A DNA stretch of 64,000 nucleotides, taken from Undaria pinnatifida (taxonomy: Eukaryota > Sar > Phaeophyceae > Laminariales > Alariaceae). The translations under genes and the position numbers were made by a program. Below the pieces are notes generated by a model. That model was not told the origin of the DNA. It made no database searches and saw nothing but the letters and a program-made list of their open reading frames with translations. The stretch spans positions 15,474,306 to 15,538,305 of the forward strand of contig JABAKD010000020.1 of assembly GCA_012845835.1 (NCBI GenBank), given 5' to 3'. Positions 26,901 through 36,685 of this stretch are shown here, one piece after another (the first letter of the stretch is position 1; each line of letters begins with the position of its first letter).

Positions 26901-29900
26901 AAAACAAAATTGTCAACCCTGAACAAGAGCCTATCCTCACTCCGCCCATACCTTCCATAAGCTCCGCCTTCATGGCCGGCTTGTACTTCTTCGTGGCCAT
27001 GATCGGGTACAGCTGGGACAGACGCTCGGCCCCGCAGATATATTTCTTCCCGGTCTTGACATCCCTGAGTACGGACATACGTACCAGTACGAGTAAAGAG
27101 CGAGCCATTTCCACGGGAAACGCAAGGAGGGATTTTTCCTTGAATCCAAATTAACCCCGCGGGTAAAACTGGGTTGACATTTTTCGGGGGCAAATTGACT
27201 TTCAATCTTTTGCGTGGATATGCATTTTGCAGGTCTACAACGACCAAGGGCAGATGAAAACTTGACAGAAATGAGGTGAGCGCGCGGGATACAATGTCAA
27301 CTCTACTCTCACCCGAAAGATTACAACGAAAATCTACTGAAAAAAACAAAGCAACACGACAAAGAATAATCCAACTGACCTCGTAACTCCCGATAGCCTA
27401 CCTACTACCTACCGGCGTATAATTCTTTCCAACGCCTGACCAGCAGCGCCGCACATACCCAAACGCTCAATCTCGTGTGCAGTATTCAACTCATCCAACG
27501 TGGCAACGCCCAATCTCGAGTAGAGTTCAACTCGCCCAACGTGGCAACGCCCAATCTCGAGGGCAGTTTTCAACTCGCCCAACGTGGCAATATACACGAT
27601 AGCCTCACAAATATAGCGTTTGGTCCCGCGGGAATGAGCAAATCCACGATCGACTCATAAGGCGTTCAAATCCTCCATTCTAACCATTCATTCATCCATT
27701 CTTCCAGCTATGCATGCCGTACATAACGCCCCGATTCCCGGTACCCTCGAACGAAAAAAACGCTTTTGAGACAAATTACAACTATTAATAGGACGCAGAA
27801 ATCACTTACTCCGGTGTACAATACATACCCTTGATTTGAACCTGCATCGGACATGAGCCAAACACACCAAATGTCGGGCGTGGTTTACACCCCTGAGACA
27901 CGAGGGGAACAAAGACGCAAGAAAAGCACCCTGTTCACCTCCTCAGGCATGCTTGTTATCGCGCCCACCGCTTCATCGACAACACTCAAATAAATGAACC
28001 CTCGAATCTGCGAATTCCTATTGGCCGCCTTGTGCGCCGCAAACGCCATTTCCCCGAGGCTGAGCACGCGGCCGCCCCGGGGCTTTTCGGGCGAGGCAGT
28101 GACTCTAATAGGCGGCCGTACGGTACCGTACCGTACCGGCTTGTCCTCTATTTGTTACTTTTTCGCGCAACACATTAATTAGGGCGATTGTACATCGTAA
28201 TTCAGTCTCCAATCAAACGCGGCTTGCCACAACGAGTTTTGGCGAATCTCTTCACATCACAGCTGAGGTGCCCCTTAAATGTTGAAAAACATGACAAAAA
28301 AAGCAGGTCTCCACGAAATGTTCGGGTTTCAAAGCCAAGGTATTCTTTCAACACACTCCATCCCCTACTCGTAGATAAACATTATCAGCGTCGCGGCAAC
28401 CCGCCTCCAAAGGGGAACCTTGTCTACGGTATACATTTTCACATTAAAACAATAAATATTTGGCATCTTTATCCACAAGACGGATCACTTCTCGCGGGTC
28501 GAATTCGGTCAGGCGTACGTACCCAGCCCTCACTAATACGGAGTATATTTAAAAACCCCTTGAGCCAACCTGACCCGACGCGACCCGTGAGCTTCGGAAA
28601 GCCCACTGGCCCGACCCGGCGGTATTGTCATGAGATGACCCACGACAAGCCCTAATGTATTTCATTTTTTTAGAGCGTGACGGTTTCACGATGGAGTCCC
28701 TTCCCTGTCTTACCTTAGCTTGATGTACTCAAAGCTCTTGTTGACGCAAAGAGCCAGGTTGGACGGCAGCGTCCACGGGGTGGTCGTCCAGGCCAGCAGA
28801 CTCACCTAAAAGCAAAACAAAACGTTCATCGTTAACGCCGAAGAAAAAGAAAATAAGCACAAAACATTTGCAGGAGCAATAATCAAACCATTTCATTTTG
28901 AAAAAGTAACACCAGCCTTCTGGCAAATGTACCACGTGTATGATATACATATATACAAGTGCAAATATATGAGGGTTTAGGGTAACCCAGGTGCGACTCG
29001 CGACTTGCAACAACTTCTTTCGTCTTGCGTAGCGTGGAGGAGACGCCAGGTTGGAGCAAGGTTTGACGGCGAACCAAGCGACGGTAACGATAGAAGTGCC
29101 TCGAGGCAAGGAGAGATGCTTCAGAAGCAAACAGAAAGTCGACAGTGATCACTCGTCAGTCAGCGGGAAACGTGATCACCTGCCTCTTGTCCTTAGAATC
29201 TACGGAGACGACTCCACGACCACCTTCAGTACAACAAGAACGATATCCCAAAGCTCTGGAACGGCTACCGTTTATACAAATTTTCACGAGAATATTTTTC
29301 TACCGTAGAAAATGTACCTGCGACCCATATACATCAAGTGCATTTTAAGCTTTTTTCTCGTCACAAATACTGGCTCCAGGATGAACTCCAGAACGAGCAA
29401 AATATGAGGGGTTCAATCCGCACACGTCACCCCCTCCTAGCCACCACACTAAACACAGAGCCTTGTCGACATTGACACATGTCGGGCGTGGTTTACACCC
29501 CTGAGACACGAGAGGAACGAGAAGCAAACAAAGCACCCCGTTCCCCTCCTCAGGCATGCTTGTTATCGCGCCCACCGTTTCATCGACAAGACCAAGTAAA
29601 TGGACCCTCGAATCTGCGAATTCCTATTGGCCGCCTTGTGCGCCGCAAACGCCATTTCCCCGGGGCTGAGCACGCGGCCGCCCCGGGGCTTTTCGGGCGA
29701 GGCAGTGACTCTAATAGGCAGCCGTCTGCAAGAGTTTATACCTGAAGCACTTCGGTAAGCTGCTTGCTGTCAGACACAAACGAAAGCTGTACGACGAAAC
29801 AAAACATTCGCTCAAGACATACGCCAACCGTTCATACTATATAGAGGCAACGTTTTGGGCCAACGTACCATATACTTTCCGCTAAAAATACAAACGAAAG

Positions 29901-32900
29901 GCGCGGTCGTGGAACATTGCAAACGTGCAGCGTACGAGAGTGTCCTAAATTTGCTGGCATTGGAGTCCGACGACAAACAACCACAACCCCCCCCCCCACT
30001 TACCAGCCCACGTCGATTCGTTTTTCGCCGCAGTAATCCACAGCGCTATTGTTCCGCGATAGCTCGGTAGGGCAGAAAAAAAGGGATAAAGGGAAGAAAC
30101 ACCACCATCTCAACAAACCGCAAACCACATCATCCGAAGACATGGTACACAATATATCGAAACACACTATCAGTACATACCTCAGGATCATCCTTGAGGG
30201 GAAAGGACACCACCACAGCCGGGTCAGTCACGTCCTTGTAGTTCTGCCCCGCCTCAAAGTTGCTGAGGGAGGTCGCGCAGGCCGTCGAGTACGGCATCAC
30301 TTTTTTCCCCCGGTACACGAGGCCCTTCTCCACCAGTGTCTTGAACACCCACCACACGCTCTCCATGAACCACGGGTCCTAAGAGACCGCGGGAACGAGA
30401 GACAAGAGAAGAGGAGGGGGCTTAGATCCGAATGGGGCATTCGATGTTGATAACCATCTGCTGTGCGAGGAGTGTGTACCAATATAATATTTTTGATTTA
30501 CACGAACACTGTTCACAAGACCAGCTATAGATGCCTTTGAAACAAAGTTGTACGCACCAAAACAAACCTCTGGACATCAGGATAGAAAAATACCCGACAC
30601 CTTCTCTAGTAACCATGACCAAGGCAACTTTGTTCGGTATGCGGGTCCCCAACTCGTGTAAGCACATGTATACAAGCTTTCTCTTTCAGGGTGTGGTTGG
30701 CTTGGAATCCCAAAGGGATGGTTTGGGCAAACAGAAAATGGGGGGGGAAAGCTTGAAAACAAGATCAACGGCCGGGCAAGCAGCACGGACCAGGCCAGAC
30801 GGGCTCAAGAACCTAGAATGCATCTTGACCTATTGAAAAACGCTAAAAGTGCTCTATCTCTTGATTCTCCGTTAACGTTTTGTTTTGCCTCCAAAGCAGC
30901 AAAACGAAGCCCATCCAACGTATGCCCCCGGTGAAAAAACTACGCGCTCCACGTCTTCTTTTCACCATGTTTGATGCGTGTGTGATGCCTACGCGGCAGA
31001 CGCACTGGCGTACGTTTTTGCGGCAAAAATCCTATATATTCCCCTTTCTTTTTTGCTCACCAATGTCTTATAGCCATTGTCGAAGTCGATCCACCTCCCA
31101 AGGCGCTTTATCGTCTTCTCCCACTCTTTAGAGTACCTGTCCACGATGCCCCGGCAATGCTTGTTGTAAGTCGCGATGCCCATCTCCATCACCTGCACAC
31201 AACGGCGGCGCAATCAAAAACAGCCCGAGCGGCAACAACAGTACCACAAAACGGCTGCAATCATACAGCCTGGAGCAGCGCAATGTGAAGGGCAACACCA
31301 GCAACAAAAAAAACAGCTGCAGCACGCAACCTGCACCTCGACACCCATCTCCACCACCAGCAGCGGCAGCAAAGCGGCTTTTTGCGTCCATCTATAGTCT
31401 CCCCGTAGGATCGGCATGCGCTATTAATAGCCTCTAACATCGGCAGCAAATGGGACTCTGGCATGATTGGGCATACACATATTAACCAGTGCGACGGTAG
31501 GTTGGCCGGGTTTCGCACTGACATCGCCAAGGACGAGCCGGGCGCATTTGTTCCATCCAGGGCTGGGTGCCGACGACACTGTCGTGGCAGCCACATCTCT
31601 TCTGCTGTGTGTTTGTTCGGCCACACAGCACAGGGCGGATGCGGCTGTGAGGACATTGTTGATAGAACCGAACCAGCACTGAGTCCAGCTTGTCCTTTAG
31701 GTACATGTCTGTGCTAAAAGGCCCAACAGACGTCAGGAGGACGCAGGGAATACCAAGGAAGCGCCGCCGGCCAAGTTGAATACTGACCATTCAAAAGTCA
31801 AACTCGGAGCTGGCGAGCGCAAAAACAATTATTGAGCTCGCAAAGCTGAGTACCGACCATTCAAAACAACCCAACACACAGCTGCCGTATATGTAACAAA
31901 TTTCTCGAGGTTTCAAAGCTGACCCTACCTAGACTATGCAAACAGTCTAACTTGAAATTAATAACTTGACAAAAAAAAAAAGGTTGCGATGTTTTTACCT
32001 GGTCACGGTGAGTGATTTTGAGCGCTGTGTCGATCTCGAACTCGACGGGCAAACCGTGGCAGTCCCAACCGGCCCTGCGGGAAACGTAGTGTCCCGTCTG
32101 GTGCGCGTAACGCGTCACCGCGTCCTTGATTGTGCCTAGTCCGATAAAAAGTCCCGAGACAAGCAAAACAACACACGCGCACACAAAATGAAACAGGTGA
32201 AAAAACAACATACGCAGGGGGGGTAATAGTGCCTGGCTGTAGTTGACGAAAACAAATACAACACGCGCAAACAAGAACAAAAGGTGGGGAAACACACACA
32301 CGCAGGGACGCTGATCGTGTCTGGTTGCATCTGACGAAGAAAACCAACAAACGCGGACGCGTAACAAAAAGGTGAAGCAAAAAACACACACAGGGAGACC
32401 GATCGTGCCTGTTTGTATTTGACAAAAGACACAAGCCAACACGTGCAGTGCGCGCAACTAAAAAAAGTGAAAGAAAACAAACAATCTGAGAGACTTGATC
32501 ATGCCTGGCTGTACATGACACAGACAAACACAACACGCGCGCGTAAAAACAAAATGAAAGAGCGAAAAAAAAACACGCACGCAAAGGGAGGCTGACTCTG
32601 ACTATGCCTGGTTGGTCCTACGCGACGATAGAGGCTAACAAAAAAAAAAACAAAAAAACAAGAGGGCCAATCGTGAAACGAGCAAGAGTTACCAGTGTTT
32701 TCCTGAATAAAGCAAAGTTAGTCAAACAACTCTATACCTTTCGCATCAATTTACCGTTTTGCAATATTAGGTGGGGAACAACCGAACAGCCGCAGCAATA
32801 AGTGGGAATAGGAAAGTCAAGAATACCGCAGCGCCGACCAAACACGGTCGAAACCCTTCCGGTAAGAACCGCAAAAAAACAAGACAACAACTATAAACAC

Positions 32901-35900
32901 ACCAGCGAGGATGTGGCCGTAGTGCGGCAGCCCCGTCGCGAAGGGAGGGCCGTCGTAAAACGTGAAATCCGGTCGGCCCTCGCTGAGCCTCATGGTCTCC
33001 TTGAACGTGCCATGTTCTTCCCATGATGCCTGCTCATGCCATTGACGGTCACGATAACCAGCACCGACGACAGAGGGCAAACAAGGGGGTGCACGCATGC
33101 ATGCAGGAAGAGGGCGAGTTAGATCAGCAAGGCCACCGACTGCGCGAGGAGTGGGGGTAGGCATAGAGAGGGGGGACGGACGAAGGAGGGATGCATGCTT
33201 TGAGTTCAGCACGAGGGACTAATCAAGCCACCAAGACAAACCAATTGCGGAAGGCATTCAAGTGGGGATATTTAGACATAGGGAGGGTAGGGGGGGGGTC
33301 CGGCACGCATGACACCATTTCCAGATGATATTCTTGATGGAATCACAAGTTTTCTTGCTTCGTTTTTACATGTACACGCTCCCCCACATAGACTGCTTTT
33401 TTGGCGTTTTTTTAGTTCGGCAAAGTTTTTTTAGAAACATGCGACGCAAAGAAAACCTCCAGGCGTTGTTGTGCCCTGGTTAGATAAGTACCAGCATCAC
33501 TTTCAACCAGCTTCGAAGACGAGAACTCTGATGAGGAAAAAAAAACTCTAACCCACTAGAAAGAGAAAACAAGTACTTCCCAAAACAGAATAAACATTAC
33601 ACCGGGAGGTTTCCTCTACGTCATTCTCAAACATAAAACTTCCCGGTCTCCACACGCACGCAAATTATACACACACCGGTAGGGAGCAGATAACCACAAC
33701 ATCGAGCGAAATCGAGAACTCTTCATTTTCGTCCTATCTACCGGTACAGTATGACCGAATTCTACTCTCCTCCACTGACCAAATGTCGTGTATACAACAC
33801 AACAATGCTTAAATCAACACTTTTAGTACTCGCACAGAAATAACAGTCTAGCCATTCGCTTGGCTGGGCGCTGGTCAGCTACTACCTCTCACTTCTTTTT
33901 GATCGCGTAGCTTTGTCAGCTAATATCTCTCACTTCTTTGATCGCGGAGCTTTGTCGGCACCGTCCCTCGCCCAATGACGTGGCGGGCCTACCTAGCTAC
34001 GCAAAGTCTCCAACCTTTGACTCTGCTTCGTGGTGCACACTTTCTTATCGCCCTACAAGATCATGGGGCAATAATGATCTTGCAAAGATGATTATCGACC
34101 CTAAATTCGTCGACCTCACAACTGACGTCGTCAGAATAAAAAAAAAAATAATCCGCTCGAATAAACATAAACTACAGATTACGCTGCTCTCGGTTCTCTA
34201 GGCGGTATAAGTTCCCTTCCTTCGCAGACCAATCGTCATACAACACCGAAAAAGATACCCTCAACATGATTTTCATCACAAAAATGTCCCATCGCCTCGG
34301 GGCGGAACCGGCCTTGGGGGTCAAAAGTCGAAGCAGTTCCGCACGGTAAGCAATGGGTACCGCACGCCAACCATTCTACCTACCCACCGCCCCTCCTCCA
34401 ATCAAGAGTCGCGCCGCCAAAGAAAATGGTTGCAGACACTAACCGAGGGCGAGGCAGAAGGAGGCAGGCAGGCGAGAGTGCGAGGTTTTCAATTTTCCTG
34501 CGGTTTCAGAGTCGCGGCCAATGATCGGACGTACGCCTGAAACAAGGCAATCCCGAGCTATCGCGGCCTCTTGTTTCTAGCAGGATCACACTATCAATAC
34601 CAACATATTGAGCCCTGAGGGATCCAAGTTGAGCAAGACACAGTCTTGAGACACAGTCTTGGTTAACAGGTGCAAATCCGCGTTCTCATACTTTTCGAGG
34701 CGGTCGGTCCCAAAAAAAAAATAAAGCCTCCAATTTGTCCTACAATATTTCAACCATTTTCTTTGCGCTGGGCTACGGTCAAGGTCCATATACAGCCCTG
34801 CATTCATGTGGTGTTGCCGATATCGCCCAGCTGGATTAAAACGGTGGACAGTCCACTCCAACCCTTGAATTTATTATTCAATTTTGAGAAAAAAAAGCAC
34901 TCAAAACGGTTGGGGTTATCTTTTGACCGCGTGCTACGATACGATAAGATACAGCAATCGACACACGACGCGTATGAAAATACGCGGAAGTGTGGTAAGC
35001 TAAAGCTTTATCTTTCCCCATCCGCCGGAGGATGAGAAAAAAAAAAAAAAAAAAAAAAAAAAGATAAGATACAGCACTTTTTGTAAAAACACTGTCCGAA
35101 CGACGAGCGGTCCTTATCCCTCTTATCGCCTTTACAATCGGGAACCCGTTTTTGGGGACAGAAAATACTTGGGAGTACTATGGGGAGGGGTTTGGGGGCT
35201 CTACAGGGGTTAACCCCTTTACCACTGGAACTCCTTTTGGGGGACAATTTTACTTGAAGTTAGTATGGGGAAGGATTTTCGGGCTCCAAAGGGGTGAAGG
35301 TCCCCTGTATAGCGACCAAGAAAACGACTATCATATATACATATATGTTGCGATATTTTCAAGCGTCTGCCAGTAGCGTAAGCGCGAAGCAGCAAGAGCA
35401 GGATCACGCCGACCGCACCCGTCCCGTACGAGTCTTTCGCATTGTCAGTACTGCTGTAGTTCGGACACCATTTTTATCACCGCTAAATCACGAGTGACTC
35501 AGTGAGTGGCCGCTGCCGAACTCGTCAGTGTTCGTCGACAATCTTTCTTCACCCTCTAAAGCGCCGACAACGGTTTCGATATTCGTCGTCATTTTTTTTC
35601 CTCTTAAGCCCGAAAGGGTTTCCCATTTTCGTCGAAATTATCACTCTCTTGAGCGACGCGCCAAGGGGGGAACAATCCAAAACCGTCGGACCGTATACAT
35701 TTATTTTCAAAACTTCATTGGGTACCTGGTATACCTAGCCCGTGGGCACCACTTTTTATCGGGTTTTTGAACCTTTCATTTTTTCATCAGAGCACGCTAG
35801 TTTTTGTGGGGGTGAGGTGCAAGTATAAGATAAGGCCCACGCTCGTGCTACAGAAAAGAGACGCCACTAGCTTACACCAAAATCGTCGGAACGACATTTT

Positions 35901-36685
35901 TTTCCCCCCTAACACTTAAGTTTGATATAACCTAGCCCAAGCGTATGGGCACCGTTCATCCGGTTGCACCTGTGGCTGCTCCAATAAAGCTTTTGGGAAA
36001 GGTATCGGGCTGATGTCACTTGAGGATTGACACCCCTGAACGTATCCGAGTAGCAGCGGGCCTTGATGGTCCGTTGTGGTCGAGTGCGTGCGTGGTGTGA
36101 AGGTTTTTCGCGTCAGAGAGCGTGCCATTCTTAAGGTGAACGCCTCACGCATAAACCCCAGGACAGAACACGAATGGCGCACGCTTGACGTTCAGCGTAC
36201 ATCACACGCAGCGTATCATTCCCCTGGCACATGGTACGCAGCGGACCTAAACATGGCTGATAATGTAGGCAACACGTCTCTATACAGGGAAATCAAAGTT
36301 TTGGCGACGCATGCGTGTGCGCATAAAATATCTCAAGACAAAAAAAAAAATAGAAACTTACGCGTACCCGTGGCGGGCCTTTCAACTGTGAAATCCTAGG
36401 CATTCGTCTTATGCATGCTCGCCAGAATCAAAGAATGAAGGGCTTACCACGCGCGACAAAAATGAACAGATCGCACCCAAACCTCAACGACCGTGATGAC
36501 ACGGCCTTCCTTCGTCAAAACTCAACATTTGGGCAAAGGGGGCTCATACAACGACCCAAAACAAACGAAAACAACAATACGAAAGTCGTATTAATAGCAT
36601 GACAGCATATTCATACTAACGAGGTGCTCACCGCGATCAGCGCCTCTTCAGCAGCAAAGTTGATGCCGGAGGCGATGTCCTCCAT
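2765..36685 (-). CDS. IARS1: Cytosolic isoleucyl-tRNA synthetase, 25 exons, complete
   Basis: Class Ia synthetase that charges tRNA-Ile with isoleucine in the cytosol. Exons in transcript order: 36685-36632, 33029-32903, 32135-31999, 31192-31061, 30378-30181, 28805-28714, 27064-26952, 22361-22219, 18535-18441, 18057-17938, 17251-17096, 16588-16450, 15838-15755, 15017-14895, 14361-14223, 13718-13549, 13043-12927, 12499-12355, 7803-7608, 7125-6930, 6507-6358, 5853-5704, 4072-3983, 3822-3592, 2956-2765. They sum to 3,489 bp (1,162 aa), normal for the eukaryotic cytosolic family, and all junction phases agree. Visible motifs: HIGH-type signature PHYGHILAG near residues 53-61; CP1 editing Thr-rich [13 protein letters not shown] from residue 222; GTGIVHQ and GEDDYRVC in the editing site; [18 protein letters not shown] at 608-612; anticodon-binding helices around [13 protein letters not shown] and [22 protein letters not shown] and IQKLRKK in the C-terminal part. 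I see no targeting peptide. Boundaries rest on GT/AG sites and alignment to the known family, not on transcripts. Confidence 0.97.
4938..5186. repeat. 249 bp dispersed element, copy 1
   Basis: Begins ATGTCGGGCGTGGTTTACAC and ends CTCTAATAGGCGGCCGT. The minus strand has a 60-codon ORF starting [20 protein letters not shown]. Lies in IleRS intron 22. Confidence 0.85.
6930..7125 (-). CDS. IARS1: IleRS exon 20, probable GC donor
   Basis: C-terminal exon from LDPQAESEM to KGELNAWE. Gap-free alignment to the family places the junction after WE, where the intron would begin GCGAGG. A GT site 15 bases further on would add five residues in frame, so the exact end is uncertain by that much. Confidence 0.85.
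9644..9785. mobile_element. MITE-like element, copy 1
   Basis: 142 bp; related in inverted orientation to 47297-47430. Shared ends AAAAGATGTCGG, with the internal blocks TGACGGTCTAGTTTTGACCC and CCTTGACGG and the CCGTCAA motif repeated in both orientations. No coding capacity. Confidence 0.65.
9830..10385 (+). repeat. 57-60 bp minisatellite in IleRS intron 18
   Basis: About nine imperfect units containing GGGATGGTGCAAGTGGGA and AGTGCAATACCGCACTAAAG. CAATACCGCACTA and its spacing vary between units. Confidence 0.85.
11485..12115 (+). repeat. 85 bp minisatellite in IleRS intron 18
   Basis: Seven or eight units with GGTATACCTTTTTTTGGCTG, TGAATGACGGGGCTCCTTAA and CCCCAAATCGTCGGAAA. Single diverged relatives lie at 62920-62995 (same strand) and 37660-37725 (inverted), so a dispersed element was locally amplified here. 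Confidence 0.88.
14223..14361 (-). CDS. IARS1: IleRS exon 15 with KMSKR loop
   Basis: Encodes TRGWFYTL...[25 protein letters not shown] is the second class I signature and stabilises the adenylation transition state. The exon ends in phase 1 inside the aspartate codon that leads into PMIVID of exon 16. Confidence 0.97.
16265..16480 (-). repeat. Tandem copies of the IleRS exon 12 end and donor
   Basis: A unit of about 97 bp. In transcript sense GGTGTCGAG|GTGAGACATG occurs at the real donor (16450) and again with its donor boundary near 16353. The blocks ATCAACATCGACCCACCA and AAAGCCGCAGG are repeated with it. Confidence 0.88.
16450..16588 (-). CDS. IARS1: IleRS exon 12
   Basis: Encodes [20 protein letters not shown] followed by MWISDD and ends ELSGVE before a GTGAGA donor. 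The first base completes a tryptophan codon begun in exon 11. The last 20 or so exon bases plus the donor recur in the downstream intron at 16345-16371, so an alternative donor lies nearby. Confidence 0.95.
16628..16730 (-). mobile_element. A-tailed short element, minus strand
   Basis: Reverse-complement copy beginning with a T-run and CATCCTCCGGCGGATG, inside IleRS intron 11. Confidence 0.65.
19498..20170. repeat. 670 bp palindrome with ORFs on both arms
   Basis: Arms 19498-19822 and 19847-20170 are inverted copies separated by a 24 bp spacer. Each arm encodes, reading outward, the segment [20 protein letters not shown] followed by [18 protein letters not shown] and [14 protein letters not shown], with only two residue differences between arms. 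The protein segment is basic and predicted helical; I do not recognise it. Confidence 0.85.
20428..20530 (+). mobile_element. A-tailed short element
   Basis: AAATCGACACACGACGCGTA, AAATACGTGGAAGTGTGGTG, then CATCCGCCGGAGGATG and an A-rich tail. The same unit is at 34953-35064 and 46871-46960 (+) and 16628-16730 (-); a truncated copy is at 8405-8460. The A-tail suggests retroposition. Confidence 0.65.
21206..21512 (-). mobile_element. tRNA-derived SINE copy
   Basis: On the minus strand it begins with a tRNA-like head: an A-box-like GGTGGCGTATCAGG and a B-box GAGTTCGAATCCC. A body follows containing CCTATGCGCGATAAAA and ending near CCACGGCTTGTCCAGAAGCT. The head cannot be folded into a clean tRNA by eye. 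Confidence 0.7.
21620..21790 (+). repeat. 24 bp tandem repeat, 7 units
   Basis: Unit CGTCTCGAATCCAGAAAAAT plus ACGA. As 24 is a multiple of three it yields artefactual repeat ORFs on both strands. Confidence 0.95.
22748..23506 (+). repeat. Direct repeat pair of about 170 bp
   Basis: 22748-22913 and 23322-23506 share AGAGTCTGGTTAACA, GCATTGCTGCGC-like and TTGGAATGCAGTTTTCTCAT blocks. Located in IleRS intron 7. Confidence 0.75.
23962..24084. repeat. 120 bp intronic element, copy 1
   Basis: Ends GGGCGCTCAGACATCC and CATCACAGCGCCC, so the termini are inverted GGGCGCT/AGCGCCC. The core is CCCGGCAGGGCGCGTGAGCG. Confidence 0.7.
24190..24400 (+). repeat. 42 bp minisatellite
   Basis: Units with CCGAGTACCATCAACACCCA and GCAGATGTGGTAGTCTAT, five or so copies in IleRS intron 7. 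Confidence 0.85.
24561..24680. repeat. 120 bp intronic element, copy 2
   Basis: Same core as 23962-24084, with the AGCGTCGGCGGTTTCACTGC block identical. Confidence 0.7.
25340..25470 (+). mobile_element. SINE body fragment
   Basis: Contains AAATCGACGAGAAGTGGGA, GCCCTATGCGCGATAAAA and CCACGGCTTGTCCAGAAGCT, with no tRNA-like head. Confidence 0.6.
25723..25843. repeat. 120 bp intronic element, copy 3
   Basis: Third copy in the same intron and orientation; starts AGCGCTCAGACATCCAAGG and ends TCATCATAGCGCC. Confidence 0.7.
26585..26725 (+). repeat. 39 bp minisatellite
   Basis: Four units of TGCCTTCGAAGGGCAATCAG plus a variable ATACAAA linker. Confidence 0.85.
27440..27595 (+). repeat. 48 bp minisatellite
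   Basis: Three units of CAACTCGCCCAACGTGGCAA and CGCCCAATCTCGAG in IleRS intron 6. Confidence 0.8.
27871..28119. repeat. 249 bp dispersed element, copy 2
   Basis: Near-identical to 4938-5186 in the same orientation, with the same ORF. It is followed by a short ACGGTACCGTACC repeat. Confidence 0.85.
28714..28805 (-). CDS. IARS1: IleRS exon 6, Thr-rich editing motif
   Basis: Starts directly with [16 protein letters not shown], the threonine-rich strand of the CP1 domain that hydrolyses mischarged valyl-tRNA-Ile. It joins exon 5 (ending FPLKDDPE) in phase 0 with no gap relative to animal enzymes. Confidence 0.95.
29479..29725. repeat. 249 bp dispersed element, copy 3
   Basis: 247 bp; small deletions shift the minus-strand ORF. 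Same end points as the other two copies. Confidence 0.85.
32130..32640 (-). repeat. Tandem array spanning the IleRS exon 3 acceptor
   Basis: In transcript sense, five copies upstream of exon 3 carry an acceptor plus exon-like start: CAG|GCACTATTA (about 32230), CAG|ACACGATCA (32318), CAG|GCACGATCG (32406), CAG|GCATGATCAAG (32502) and CAG|GCATAGTCA (32605), against the real TAG|GCACAATCAAG at 32135. Spacing is 88-103 bp. The unit body contains an ACAACACGCGC-like block. Confidence 0.85.
32903..33029 (-). CDS. IARS1: IleRS exon 2 with HIGH-type ATP site
   Basis: Encodes the first half of the Rossmann catalytic core, including [20 protein letters not shown]. This block is diagnostic of eukaryotic IleRS; the HYGH tetrapeptide is the class I HIGH signature that binds ATP. 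The exon ends in phase 1 inside a glycine codon, completed by the GC that opens exon 3. Confidence 0.96.
33030..36631 (-). other. IleRS intron 1, 3.6 kb
   Basis: Separates the 54 bp first exon from the catalytic core exon. It contains an A-tailed short element at 34953-35064 and scattered low-complexity sequence. No ORF with recognisable similarity was found. Confidence 0.75.
34953..35064 (+). mobile_element. A-tailed short element
   Basis: Same family as 20428-20530, ending CCGCCGGAGGATGAG and a run of more than 20 A. Confidence 0.65.
36632..36685 (-). CDS. IARS1: IleRS exon 1 (start codon)
   Basis: Eighteen codons beginning [18 protein letters not shown]. The INFAAEE segment matches the INFPAEE start of animal cytosolic IleRS, and joining it in phase 0 to ASWEEHGTF of exon 2 leaves no gap. 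The donor is GTGAGC. The ATG at 36683-36685 is the only methionine in this exon. An upstream AG would allow an internal-exon reading in the same frame, so a further 5' exon is possible but not needed. Confidence 0.85.

Larger units (their letters stand above)
22362..26951 (-). other. IleRS intron 7, 4.6 kb
   Basis: Holds a direct repeat of about 170 bp (22748-22913 and 23322-23506), three copies of a 120 bp element, a 42 bp minisatellite, a SINE fragment, a 24-base C run at 25270-25293 and a 39 bp minisatellite near 26585-26720. No coding exon is seen. Confidence 0.75.

Noticed and set aside
29736-29790. Extra IleRS exon reading KQLTEVLQ between AG and GT sites
   Set aside because: Exon 5 and exon 6 already join gap-free relative to the family (PLKDDPE to VSLLAWTTT), so no residues are missing.
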